Source: Tribonema minus
Lineage: Eukaryota; Sar; Xanthophyceae; Tribonematales; Tribonemataceae
NCBI GenBank assembly: GCA_017506865.1
Contig: JAFCMP010000052.1
Location: 248,001-312,000, forward strand
Length of the DNA: 64,000 bases
Reading direction: 5' to 3'
Shown here piece after piece: positions 33,591 through 46,150 of the stretch. The notes beneath the pieces are model-generated. The model was not told the origin of the DNA. It made no database searches and was given only the letters and a program-made list of their open reading frames with translations. Numbering within the stretch: position 1 is the stretch's first letter; each line of letters starts with the position of its first letter. The translations under genes and the position numbers were made by a program.

Positions 33591-35700
33591 TTAGGTAAGC
33601 GGACCAACCTTTGTTCGACCGTGACGGTCTGGCTGAGCGCTGATGCCATGTACTTCTGTCTTGTGGTGCGCTGTCCTCTGTAGGCACGTCACTGCTGAAC
33701 TGGTAGTTGCACCCTGTGCCACGCACAAACAGCAGAAAGAGGGAGCGACAATGAGTCAGTATGTGAAAATTCAACAATGAATACAATGCGGCATACTGGC
33801 CATTGAAGTTTGCGGGCGCCTGACAAGCCAACTGTAAGTGGGGTCACATAACACCGCACAACTCGTGCAAATTGCAAGTACCATGGCTGAATTGCTGTTG
33901 TGCTGCAAATGGTTAACGCTCGCATGCCATCGTACCTGCAAGCTCCATTCTCCTGCTGCCATGCTGCACAGCTTCAGATCTTCCATGCGCATTGACAATG
34001 CCATGCTTGCACCCTCAGGTACAGTAGCGTGCAGTACATCACTGAACACGCGTGCTTTAATACCCTAAAGAGGCCACTGAATGACAGTACACCCCTGCAC
34101 AGTTCACCTGCAGGACACCATGACAGCGCGCACTGTTGCCTCTCGGCAAGCAGTGCACACACTTGCATGTGGTGTACACTAAGCCTACTGTTGCACGCCA
34201 CACACAAGCACAAATTGACAGCTGAGCACTAGAGCACAGTAAACACCAAGCCGAGCAACCGGCATATCCAGCCAGGTAGTGGGGAGCAACGCGATACCAC
34301 TGCAGCGGTACACTCGGACCGACGAAACTGACCAGTTTAAAGCCTGCTCTGGTGTGGCCAGAGCTGTTGCGAACACCGCCATCAGTGCCAGTCAAAGCTT
34401 CGCGTTGCACATGTTTAGCCCATCCTGACCGGTAACAGCCGCAACACGACGTTGCCCTCCTATCTGTGACACTATCCTCTACAGCTGCAACTGCCCATGT
34501 GTCATCATGGGTACGTACAGGTATAGGCTGTGCAAGCCATACGGCCAGACAGCAACAATATGCTAGACGTCCTTCTCTCTCACACAGTAGCGCACGTCGA
34601 CAGCAAACTTCTGCCTCAGTGCTCCACCACTTCCTCCCTATGTATCACAATATAGCACCCCCGGTCAGCACAGTCAGTCAGCAGCGCGCACGTTTAGACT
34701 TACATCATGCAGCAATACTGCGCCAGTCGTGGAAGGATCGTCCATCACTTACCTCATGTAGCAGCCCTTCAGGTATTTGTGCATCGGTCACTGATCACTC
34801 ACCTGTTTTGTGTCGCCTGCACTCCAGCGGACGCTTGCACGAAGCGCTTGGAAAAGTGCAAACACGAACCCATCATCATCACATACCCTGTACAGCCCTC
34901 TTCCGAACTGCGCTGCCATTTGAAGTTTCTAAAAAGGGTTCGCCTACTGTAGAATTGTACAAGTACATGGGACACTTATCTGGTTGTCGCTGGCAGCTTG
35001 CGTCCAAAGCAGGTGACAGGGTCGATCCGAGGGCAGGTGTATGCCACTGGGGTCACCCTGGTGAAGATTGTTGCCACTCTGGTGCTGGCTTGATGATGGC
35101 ACTTGTGGTCTGGGCTGTCTGCCATCTGTACCGACACCAAAGCGGGCAGAGTAACGGTCATAGATCAGGAACAAAGACGGGCGGCAACAATAGCAGAGAG
35201 CTACAATTGATGGTGTCAGGCGCAATATCGACCGAATATGGTGACATGTCTCAGCCTACATTCTATTGATGGCACTGCCAGTGACCATGCACAGAGCACT
35301 GCGTAGAAATCTGTGGTCAAACTGCAGACCCGTGACGGACAGTGGCAGCAGCTTGTGCAATGCAGTGGTACGACATGTGCAGGCAACATGCGTCCCATCT
35401 TGCATTGTATTGCCATCACTGGAACGCAACTAATATGCATGTCAGTGGAATGCCAAATGGCAGCCAGGACATGATGCACTGACGTAGCACGCTTGGGAGG
35501 GAATACAGCAAACTCTCAGAAGGCATTGAATACTGGCTCCTGCAAATAATGGATCCTAAAGAGCACACTGTAAACATGCACACGAAAGACACAAATCTGA
35601 GGTCTTATGTCATCAACGACTCCTCCATCACCAATGTCAGTAGCAGAATAGCAGAACACAAATGTGAGGTAAGCGGACCAACCTGTGCGCACCATGAGAG
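33590..35700 (+). repeat. Tandem unit B
   Basis: Second copy, offset by roughly 2.1 kb from unit A at every landmark (near 34089 and 35052). On the minus strand a short segment around 34821-34917 is open as MAAQFGRGLYRVCDDDG in this copy and in unit C, followed by a GTGAGTG donor-like site. This is the best hint of former coding content. Confidence 0.75.
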
Positions 35701-37200
35701 GCTGGCTGAGCGCTGATGCCTTATGCTTCTGTCTTCTGGCGCTGTCCACTGTAGGCACGTAACCGCTGCACTGGTAGTTGCACCACCCCTGTCGGACTCA
35801 CAATCAGCAGAAAGAGAGAGTGACAATGAGTCAGTATGGTGCAACTTCAAAATTCAAGTTGAAGACGATTCTGGTACAACTGCCATTGAAGTTCGAGGGC
35901 CCCGATGTCTGCAGTCAAAGCAAGCCAAACGTAAGTGGGCCACAACTACTTATGAGAGCGTACCATTCGTGCAAAACTGTAATTACCGCTGCCAATTTGT
36001 TGGCGTGCTGCAAATGGTGTTCATGTTGACGCCTGCATGCCATCTTACCTGCAAACTTCATGCTCCTGCTGCCATGCTGCACCGCTCTTTATCGTCTACG
36101 GGCATTGACAATGCCATATTTGCACCTTCAGGTACAGTAGCGTGCAGTACATCACTGAACACGCGCGCTAGAAAAGTCTCAAGTTGTCACTGAATGACAG
36201 TACACCCCTGCACAGCATGCCCGCCGGACACCATGACAGCGAAGCACTTTTGCCTCTCGGCAAGCAGTGCGCGCACTTGTGCGTGGTGTGCACTAAGCCT
36301 ACTGTTGCACACCACACACAAGCACACATTGACGGCTGAGCACTAGAGCACAGGAACACCAAGATGAGCAACCGGCATATCCAGCCAGGTGGTGGGGAGC
36401 AACGCGATACCACTGCAGCGGCACACTCGGACTGACGAAACTGACCAGTTTGAAGCCTGCTCTGGTGTGGCCAGAGCTGTTGCGAACACCGATGCCAGTG
36501 CCTGTCAAAGCTTCGCGTTGCACATGCAAAGCCCATACCTGACCAGTAGAAGCCGCTACACGACGTTGCCCTTCTATCTGTGACACCATCGTCTACCGCT
36601 GCAACTGCCCATGTGTCATCATGGGTACGTACAGGCATAGCCTGTGCAGGCTATACGGCCAGACAGCAACAATGCGCTTGACGTCCACAGTACCACCATA
36701 TCGCCATGGCAGCAAACTTCTGCCTCAGTGCTCTACCACGCCCTCCCTGTGTATCATCATATAGCACGCGCGGTCAGCACAGTCAGTCAGCAGCGCCCAC
36801 GTTTTGACTCACCTCATGCAGCAATGCCGCACCAGTCGTGGAAGGATCGTCCATCACTTACCTCATGTAGCAGCCCTTCAGGAATTTGTGCATCGGTCAC
36901 TGATCACTCACCTGTTCTGTGTCGCCTGCACTCCAGCTGACGCGTTCATGAAGCGCTTGGAAAAGTGCAAATGCGAACCCATCATCGTCACATACCCTGT
37001 ACAGCCCTCTTCCGAACTGCGCCGCCATCTGAAGCTTCTACAAAAGCGTTCACCTACTCTATAATTGTACAAGTACATAGAACACTTATCTGGTCGTCGC
37101 CAGCCGCGTGCGTCCAAAGCAGACGACAGGGTCGATCCGAGGGCAGGTGTATGCCACTGGGGTCACCCTGGTGGAGGTGCTTGCCATTCTGGAGCTGGCT
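35700..37200 (+). repeat. Tandem unit C (shortened)
   Basis: Third copy, ending where the trailing piece begins. The open plus-strand stretch at 35723-36000 is similar to other copies only in parts. The minus-strand MAAQFGRGLYRVCDDDG segment is kept at about 36928-37030. Confidence 0.7.
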
Positions 37201-39250
37201 TGATGATGGCCCGTGTGGTGGAGGACTTGTGTCATCACGCAGGCAGGGTCGCGGTCACACATCAATGATATTGAGGCTGTGGTCAACAAAGAGCAGGAAA
37301 GTGCAGTTAACGGTTATACGGGCGCTAATGACGACAGATGCTTGTATGTGTCACATCAGGCCGTTGCTGACGCTGCTGATTCTGCGCACGGACAGAAACC
37401 TGTGCAGCAGGCAACGCTGCGCGCAATTAACAGAGAAAGCCCGCAGCAGCATGTGTAACGCAGCAGTGCCGATATGCGTTGTGATATGCGTCGTGTCCAT
37501 GATACGCCCGCTAAATGAGGCACACAGAAACTGTCAATTCGCATAACATCATGAAACTTGGGTAGTCGTGTGCAAGTCAAGTCACCACTATGTAGTAGAA
37601 CCACCAAAGCCAAGCAAGCAAACATCTGCTCACACACGGCTGTGTTTTGCTGTTGGTAGCACTGACTCAAATCAATGCTCGTATGCCTGCACAACATAAT
37701 TCTGCCTTGACATCATTGGCGTGCGCGCCTGCAATATCATTGACTGCATTTGCTTGATGCTGCTTTCACTGTTGGGGTAGGCATGGAGACATTGCGACAT
37801 GGTGTTTCTTTCAGCAACTGCCGCAGTGACCTTGCATGTCCTCACAGTGAAAACAGCCAAATGCGCTGTGCTACAGGTTGCGATCTACCATTGCAGTGGT
37901 CATTTGCACAGCTTACCTAAGCACAACGTAGCTTCGCTTTCCCCCTTGGGTGATTTCTCAGCACCTTCAACGTGGTTTTGGGCAGCGTTGTCTTCTCCTT
38001 TGCCGCCCCTCAGCATTTCGTCAAATGGAGGTGGTTGCCTTCCCTTGATGTCAAGCGCCTTCGCTCCAGGACGGCCCATAGCAGCTGCTGGCTGCGGATG
38101 TTGCAGACCACGAGTTCAGCGCAGCGTAAGTACAGACAGCAAGGTGCCCCGGGGAGAGCGGAGCATTGGATGCGGTTGAAGTCAAAGCCCAGCTCGGCAC
38201 GGAGGACGGGGGGCAGCCCGTGGGCAAATGCGCGTATGAGGCAGCCTTTCATGACTGCACAGCGAACCAGAACGCCGATCAGCCGCCGCTGAGTGAGAGC
38301 GCACGAAGCAGGGCGAAGCGGGTGATTTGATGGTGACTTCCGCCGAAGACAGGATGCGATGCGCAGACTCAGCTGCACACGATGTGCGGAGAGACCATCG
38401 ACAACACAAGTCTGACGCAACTTTTGGCTTACCTCAGCAGTATCCCTGCGTGGCTTGGCTGCTCGCAGGGACGTGCGCTCCGCCCTTGCTAATATGACAG
38501 TTGGAGAATTTTTGGTACCAGCTCAGGGGCGGTGCCTCAACCAGGCCGCTGCCGTCTGCTCGTGGTGTCTGCCCTCGAAGCAGCCAGAGCCTGGCGCCCA
38601 GGCAGTGCCGGTGGCAACGTGGTGGGTATCGCCTCGGAGTGTGTGTGTGTGAGTGATCACTGATCGAGCACCTTCAAGCTCCCCCTTCCCTTGCCCCCGT
38701 TACCCCGTTGTGAACGGTTTGCAGTTACACCAAAGTTCAAATTGGCAGTTGTCGAAAGCAACGAAGTCACCTTGTTTTGCCCATCACAGTTGTTTGATTA
38801 GGGCAGCGGCAGAGACAGTTTGCACATGTTTTCAACAGATTTGTGCAGCACTTGCGCGAGGGTCAGTCAACTCTTGACTTGGGCAGCACTGTCTGGCACA
38901 TGCCGTGCAGGGGAAGGATTAAAGACCAACACAAATGCTGCAACAGGTAGCAAATTGACACTTCGCCGTTTGAGCCACCAACAGCATGCAGAGGTCGCAC
39001 GCTCTATCATGAAAAGGCGCAGCGTCCATTAAGTGACCGTCATGAAAACGCAGCCGGTCCTCGCTTCCGCTAGCAACGCGTCCAAAACTCTCTGCTGGTG
39101 AGGCGTCCAAACGCTCGCCGCGCGCGCGTCTCTGCACGCGGCCTTCTGGCGCAGCATCTCGCGCAGCGGCGACACGTCCGCCTGGCGCGACGGAACGCAG
39201 AGCAGCGAGCAACGCTGCATGTTTCTTCAGGGATACTGTATGGACTGTAT
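37200..39250 (+). repeat. Trailing piece, copy 1
   Basis: The part from about 37950 to 39190 is very similar to 46880-48110, clearly closer than the tandem units are to one another. Short insertions and deletions separate the copies. It contains the possible terminal exon at 39029-39181. Confidence 0.8.
39029..39181 (-). CDS. Possible terminal exon inside the repeat
   Basis: After a GCGCCAG acceptor on the minus strand, 50 residues run ADVSPLREMLRQKAACRDAR and on to RVLDALLAEARTGCVFMTVT and a stop. In the second copy (47934-48086) the last 20 residues are identical and the three base changes in that part are synonymous (TTG/CTG, TTC/TTT, ACG/ACA). This suggests the frame was under selection when the copies arose. 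No upstream exon was found and the family is not recognised. Confidence 0.35.
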   Translation of the reverse strand, partial: ADVSPLREMLRQKAACRDARAASVWTPHQQRVLDALLAEARTGCVFMTVT

Positions 39251-40959
39251 GGCTGATGCTTGCATGAGTTTACGTGAAAGCAGCGTGTTATGAGACAGGG
39301 TAGCAAGAAGGTGGTATGTAGGTATGCTCCAGTCCACGCGACGCGTCGCCGCGCGACTGCACGCAGACCATTGCTCGCAGACGTACAAACAAGCGCTCGC
39401 GTTCACTGCAGCACCGCCAACAGGCACAGGCGGTCGCCTCAGCGCCGCCATTGCGCGCACTCACGATCATCAACAACTTGAACGAAACAGTCTGAGAGCT
39501 GAGCATGCCAGAGCAGTGACACTGCTGGGCACGGTCAGCGGGACCCTGTGTCTGGCGGGCTGCGCTGGTGTTTGACAGATGAATATGTACCCTCCTATGC
39601 GTGTGTCGCCCACAGGCACATGTACCTACTCTGCGCAGTCCGATTGCGGCAGCGCTCGCTCCCCTGCGCTGTCCCTGCCGCCGGCGTCGCCGCCACTCGC
39701 CTTGCTGGCCTGCGCGCGGTTGTAGTAGTCGCGCAGCGTGACCACAGGTGACGCGCGAACGTCCGCCCACACAAACCCCGGCCGCGGCAGCGCAGCGCTG
39801 CTGCCGACGCCGCCGCTGCTGCCGCCGCCGCATACATATATGCGGGTGGGTCAACAGCGCTGACAACGCTTACACGACTGTATGGTAGAGCAGTGACGTA
39901 CCGCCACACACATGCCGGCCACGTCGCTGCGCCTGCTACGCTCCTCACACGTTTCAGACGCGACACACGTATATGTATGGCAACAAATCAAAAGATCGTA
40001 GAGCTCTAGGTGACAAGGAGTGGTTAGCCGCAAGTGCCTTCCAGTGATGGCCGTGGTCGCCGCTGCTGCAGTCATTGGCCACGAGTCAAACGGTGCCATA
40101 TATATATATATGCATATGCGCACGTGCAAACGGCAGCGCACGTGGCCAACAGTGCCGTGCACGCGGCACTCCTGAACGCCCCCCACAAATGCTGCTGCGC
40201 CCTCCTGCTGTGCCAGCAGTGGCTGCTTGATGTGCCCCTCGCCATAGCGCGGGCCGCGCGCCACCTGCCGGTGTGCCCCATTGCGGTCACGTACGACAGA
40301 ATGCGTCAGTGGTGGCAGCTGGCGCCATCAGGGCACCCACACGTACCTACCGCACACCATCAGCGCGGCAAGTGCTCAGAAATGGCTTCGCTCGGTTGCA
40401 CCACTATGAATCAGCGCTGTAGGCATACAGCACATTGACGCATCAAGAAAAAGAGGCATGTGATTGCCACCGCCTGGTCCCCGTGTATATGACAAGCGAG
40501 AAATGTGCAACGGTTTTGCAGGTCAGGGCTCTGGCCTGTACCCAATGAGTCGTTGCCTCAACGCTCAGCGCATATAGAAGTATGCAGCAAAGGCGAGCAG
40601 GTGTTGAACCTTGAGATATTTAACGGTTCTGCAATCAGGGTCTAACTTGTATGTACACAACTGCGTACTCATTAGTGATGCGTCATTGCTTCCATGCCAT
40701 TCTACGTCACCCGTGATACAGGTAGTCAATGCCGCGTGCAAGCTGGGGGGAGACCGGCAGGGCTCATGTTCCCAGAAGTTTGCGTCGCGTGCGTAGGGTC
40801 TTGAAGAGTCACAAGGTGAAGACACCATGCAACAAGTGCAAAAAAGCAAGCTTGCCACCGCTTTGCAAAACAAATTTGCAATGGGTCCTTCAAGTTCAAC
40901 ATTAAGTTCTCTGGCTCTCCCCCGTGTTTTTACAAGCTCGTGACTGATTGAAATGCACA
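39251..40959. other. Non-repeated spacer with one orphan exon-like stretch
   Basis: On the minus strand 39626-39835 reads as a GC-rich exon, including GFVWADVRASPVVTLRDYYN and ending in PQSDCAE and a TAG. Codon use looks coding, but an in-frame TGA lies just upstream and no partner exon was placed. On the plus strand 40126-40310 is open with CQQWLLDVPLAIARAARHLP, also unplaced. A TATATATA run lies near 40097. No gene can be called. Confidence 0.4.
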
Positions 40960-42109
40960 TTGAGAGCAAGCACTCAACGACCATCCTGTCCAAATATTGT
41001 GTTAGCTCCATTCTGTCTGCTCTGCGACTCGATTGCCATGTTACACAGACTGCTGCTGTATTTCACAAACCGCCATGTGGAGCAACAGGGGCATGGCACG
41101 AAGCAAGAGCTGGATGGACGCATTGAATTCATGAACAGAGCAACAGCAATCGAGCTCAGCAGATCGCGTGATGTGGTGACAAAATGTCTGTCGGCCAATG
41201 CCATGACTTGCAACGCCAGAACATGCTTCCAAGAAGGGCGATGCTTGATGGGGCAAACAACAGACAATGACACACCAAGGAGCAGAAGCACACCTCGCCT
41301 AGCCATCAAAAACTGTATCAGCAGTCATGTCATTTAAGGCGGCGCGGTGCTTGCGATGACTTTCGTCCATCGTTTCACGCGTCGGTTACAGCACGCGTTT
41401 CGTTGCACCAGCTCCTGCCCCAGTGACAGGAGCTATCAGCATGTGCCAGGCACCCAGTTTCACGATATGGTCCCTGCTAGGATGCCCAAGTCGTGCAGCA
41501 ATGAACCCGGTCCCGACCAGCGCAGGAATGATGCTTGTACACCAGTGCTCCACATTGGCGCGAGTCTTCTGGCAGCCTGTGACACACAACCAAAGAGCAA
41601 GCAGCCATTAGCATCGGCCCTGCTTGAGCATCAACCAAGGCATATGTAAGTGACCGTTGAATGACGCCCTTACCATGTGAATGTGAGGCCTGTGAGCCAG
41701 CTTGTACACCTGCACGTACGATGGGTACTTGTGTTGAAGGCACCTGAGCAGGGCGTCGCTGCGCGCTGTGCCGTGTTGAAAGAAATGTGCACACGTTGGC
41801 GGCATGCGCAGCGCTCAGCTGTGGCAAACTGACAGGCTAACCAAGCAAGCTGCCTCACTACTTGAGCTGCCTGGCTGTACAAGATTATGCATAGACCAAC
41901 ACGTGCACTCTTCAAATAGCAGATGGCACAATGCTTGTCTGTACGTCAAAGTTCCAAACTTCAATTTCCCATCCGCCATGCACAGGACAGCGTGACAGAA
42001 TGGTGCTTTGTTCGCACACAGGATATGAAGGCGTGTCGGCATGGCAACAGCATACACTGCCTGTTTACGAATGTGTCTGAAGTAGAGCTGATCAAGAAGA
42101 AAGTAGACT

Positions 42110-44400
42110 GACCTGCGGCATGTGCACCGGGGGAAGGGGGGCTGGTTGATGCCTCGTCGATTCGCCAATGGCCATCGCAGGCGCATGGGGGGGGGGGGGG
42201 GGGCAGTCAGAGCGCAATGCACGCCTCATTCCAGTGCGAGTCGCCAGTGTGAACCTGCTCGAACCCTGCCATTACAAGCGGCGCACAGCCAGATAAGTGA
42301 GAAGTTGTTTTTAAGATGCGTGGCAGGTCCGTGGAACTCTGCCTCTGGCTTCTACTTCTGTCCCACATTGTTGAGCGCTGTCAGCTTTGCGGCCTTTCTA
42401 CGGTTGCCACTCGCCTGCAAAGGGACGTCTTCGCTATCGGGCTGGCATCATCTGCTGAGCTCTGCATGTACGAATGTGTCAGGTCGTTGTGTAGCGGAAT
42501 GTGCCCGCTCTGTACAGCCTGTAAAGCCTGCATGCGAGCTTACCTGCACTCTCCGGCTGTCATGCTGCACCGCTCTATATCCTCTACGGGCATTGGCATT
42601 GCCATGCTTGCGCCTTCAGGTACAGCAGCGTGCAGTACATCACTGAACACGCGTGCTAGAATAGCCTTAAGTTGCCACTGAATGACAGTACACCCCTGCA
42701 CAGCATGCCCGCCGGACACCATGACAGCGCGCACTTTTGCCTCTCGGCAAGCAGTGCGCGCACTCATGTGAGGTGTACACTAAACCTACTGTTGCACACC
42801 ACACACAAGCACACATTGATAGTTGAGTAATAGAGCACAGGAACACCAAGACGGGCAACCGGCATATCCAGCCAGGTAGTGGGGAGCAACGCGATACCAC
42901 TGCTGTGGCATACTCGGACCGACGAAACTGACCAGTTTGAAGCCTGCTCTGGTGTGGCCAGAGCTGTTGCGGACACCGCCATCAGTGCCGGTCAAAGCTT
43001 CGCGTTACACATGCAAAGCCCATACCTGACCGGTAACAGCCGCTACACGACGTTGCCCTTCTATCTGTGACACTATCCTCTACCGCTGCAACTGCCCATG
43101 TGTCATCATGGGTACGTACAGGTAAAGCCTGTGCAAGCCATACGGCCAGACAGCAACAATACGCTAGACGACGCCCTTCTCGCTTACATAGTACCGCACG
43201 TTACCAGCACACTCAGTAGGCTGCTGCCTCAGTGCTTTACCACTTCCTCCCCCTGTGTATCATCATATAGCACGCGCGGTCAGCACAGTCAGTCAGCAGT
43301 GCGCACCTTTAGACTTACCTCATGCAGCAATGCTGCACCAGTCGTTGAGGCATCGTCCATCACTTACCTCATGCGACAGCCCCTTCAGGTATTTGTGCAT
43401 CGGTCACTCATGACTCACCTGTTCTGTGTCCCCTGCACTCCAGCTGACGCATTCATGAAGCACTTGGAAAAGTGCAAATGCGACCCCATCATCATCACGT
43501 ACCCTGTACAGCCCTCTTGTGAACTGCGCCGCCATCTGAAGCTTCTACAAAAGCGTTCACCTACTCATAATTGCACAAGTACATGGGACACTTATCTGGC
43601 TCTCTCAGCAGCTTGCGTCCAAAGCAGGTGACAGGGTCGATCCGAGGGCAGATGTATGCCACTTGGGGTCACCCTGGTGGACATTGTTGCCACTCTGGAG
43701 CTGGCTTGATCAGGGCGCGTGTGGTCAGGGACGTCTTTCATCTGTGTAAACACCAAAGCGAGCAGGGTCACGGTCACAGAGCAGTAACAAAAAAAGGTGT
43801 AATTCATGGCAGAGAGCTGCAATTGATGGTGACTTGCACGTTGTCAACCGAAATGGTGACATGCATCAGCCTACAATCGATTGATGACACTGCAGACTGG
43901 ACACACACAGGCACTGCACAGAACTCTGAGATGATACTGCAGGCGGACAGTTGCAAGAGTATGATGATATGCACATATGCATTTGATTTGCCACCCATTC
44001 TGCGTTGCTCCCATTTCGTCTTACACCCTAACGCTTTGCCATCACTTACACATAATCTTGCATGCAGCAACTTTGTATGCGTGCATGCCAGTGGAATGCC
44101 AAGAAGCCGAGCAGTGAGCACATGCTGCACTGATGTATAAGGCTAGCGGCGGAGACGGGGGGAGGGTGGAACCCTTGCAAGACAAATAAACTCGCTCCTG
44201 CACACGCCGGAGCCTGACAAGCACTACGCAACATGCAGGTACTTGAAATACAGAGTTTTGAATATCATGTCATCAGCGACTCATCCATCACCAATGGCAC
44301 TAGCAGAAGAGCAAAACACACATGTGAGGTACACGGACCAACCTGTGCGCACCCTCAGGGCCTGGCTGAGCGCTGATGCCTTGTGCTATTGTCTTCTGGC
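42110..44400 (+). repeat. Tandem unit D
   Basis: Landmarks are near 42688 (CACCCCTGCACAG) and 43670 (GGGTCACCCTGGTGGA). It includes a run of 17 G at 42187-42203. The minus-strand MAAQFTRGLYRVRDDDG stretch (about 43430-43530) corresponds to that of units B and C with several replacements. Confidence 0.75.
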
Positions 44401-46150
44401 GCTGTCCACTGTTGGCACTTCACCGCTGTAATGGTAGTTGCACCCTGTGCGACTCACAATCAGCGGCAAAAGAGAACGACGACGTATCAGTATGGTGAAA
44501 ATTCAACAATGGATACAATGCGGCATACTGGCCATTGAAGTTCGCGGGCCCCGCTGGCAGCAGTCAGAGCAGGCCAAATGTAAGTGGGGCTATCATTATT
44601 TATGAATGAGAGCGTACAAATCGTTCAAACCTGCAAATCCTGTTGCTGATCTGTTGTCGTGCAAATGGTGCTCACTTCAACGCCTGCATGCCATCTTACC
44701 TGCAAATCCACATTCTCCCGCTGCACCGCCCTTTGTCTTACATGTGCACGGACCATGCCATGCTCGTGCCTCCAGGTAACGTGCAGTACATCACTGAACA
44801 CGCATGCTGGAGGACTCTAATGCTCCTGCATACTGAATGACAGTACACCCCTGCACACTTTACCTGCCGGACACACCATGATAGCGAGCACTTTTGTCAC
44901 TCCACAGAGTAGAAAGGCAAACAGTACACGCACTTGCAGGTAGTGTACATCAACTCAAGTGCTGTTGTAGCACCACCCACAAGGACACTTCACAGCCGGT
45001 ATGGTTCGCAAACAGGGTAACCCAACACGTTGACCGGCGTTTCGTACAGGATTAAAGTCACAGATGGGGAGTCACACATCACTTGCGGGCTGGAACCACA
45101 GCAGCGCACACGTGGACTAACCTAAGCAGCTTAAGGTCGTATCTGGAATGGCCACGTATGCATCCACCACTGCCATTAGTGTCAGTCAAAGCATGGTGTC
45201 ACTCACACTTTTTCCATGCATGACTAGTACGGGGCCGCTACACGACGTCAAACGCAGTTTGGGGCCTGAACGCTCTTCCACTCCAAATGTGTACATATCA
45301 TCATGGGTACATACAGGTGTAGTATGTGCAGGCCATACGGCCGGACAGCAGCAACTCGCCGTATCTCCTTTCTATCACACAGCAGCGCACGTCGCCAGCT
45401 CTCGACTAAAGTCTTTGGAAGACAGTCCACACTTACCTCATGTAGCAATCCTCCAGGTGTCGAGCCATGACGCCACTTACTTCAAACTTCAACACCGAAG
45501 CGCGTTGAACCTACCCACCCTGCACTGCGCGCTGTATTGCTCTATGACATCGCTGGCTCTTACCTTGATTGACGGCGCGAAAAAGAGAACAACAAGCCGT
45601 TGCTTCCAACTCGCTGCGTCACCCTGCAGCAACCACTGACCAGTAGTCCATCCACTGCTCTACTGGGGCATGGACCGTATGACATAAAGCCGCACGCTCG
45701 ACGCCAAAGAGTTCTAGACTGTACTACATGGATCACTGATGACTCACCTGTCTGCGCCGCCCCGCACTAGAGCTGCTACATTTGAACAAGGAAGCGCCTG
45801 GACGAGTGCAAATGTGAACCCGTCGTCATCACATACTCTGGACTATCCTCTTCTTACCACACACCTTGTGATCATCGGTCTCACATCCTGCGCTGTGTCC
45901 CTCGTCGTTGCACACTTTTTTGCCACGACAGAACTGCTCACACATAGCTGGGTCATTCCTGCAGTACGTTCTGCGATGCCAAGTTCTGTTAGCCTGCTTC
46001 AGAATCATACAAGCGAAGTGAATACTTATCTGGGTGTTGCCAGCAACTTGCAGCCACGAGAGTGGGGTGACGTTGATGCACGGTCTCTGGCATCACCCTG
46101 GTGAAAACTGCTGCCATTCTGGACCTGCCTTGATGGTCTTGTACAGGCGG
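44400..46150 (+). repeat. Tandem unit E (most diverged)
   Basis: The landmark CACCCCTGCACACTTTACCT lies near 44846, and CATCACCCTGGTGAAAAC near 46091. Similarity to unit D is patchy. On the minus strand, after a CTGCACAG acceptor, this copy alone keeps a clean short frame reading MTRDLHRLYKTIKAGPEWQQ. Confidence 0.65.

Larger units (their letters stand above)
30350..39250 (+). repeat. Composite duplicated segment 1 (about 8.9 kb)
   Basis: The segment contains, in order, a leading piece (30350-31370), three tandem units of about 2.1 kb, and a trailing piece (37200-39250). The same order recurs in direct orientation at 40960-48190 with two units. Borders are approximate because similarity fades, especially in the leading piece. 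Exon-like stretches flanked by GTAAGT/GTGAGT recur on both strands, but frames are broken differently in different copies. I found no reverse transcriptase, integrase, transposase or capsid signature. Confidence 0.7.
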
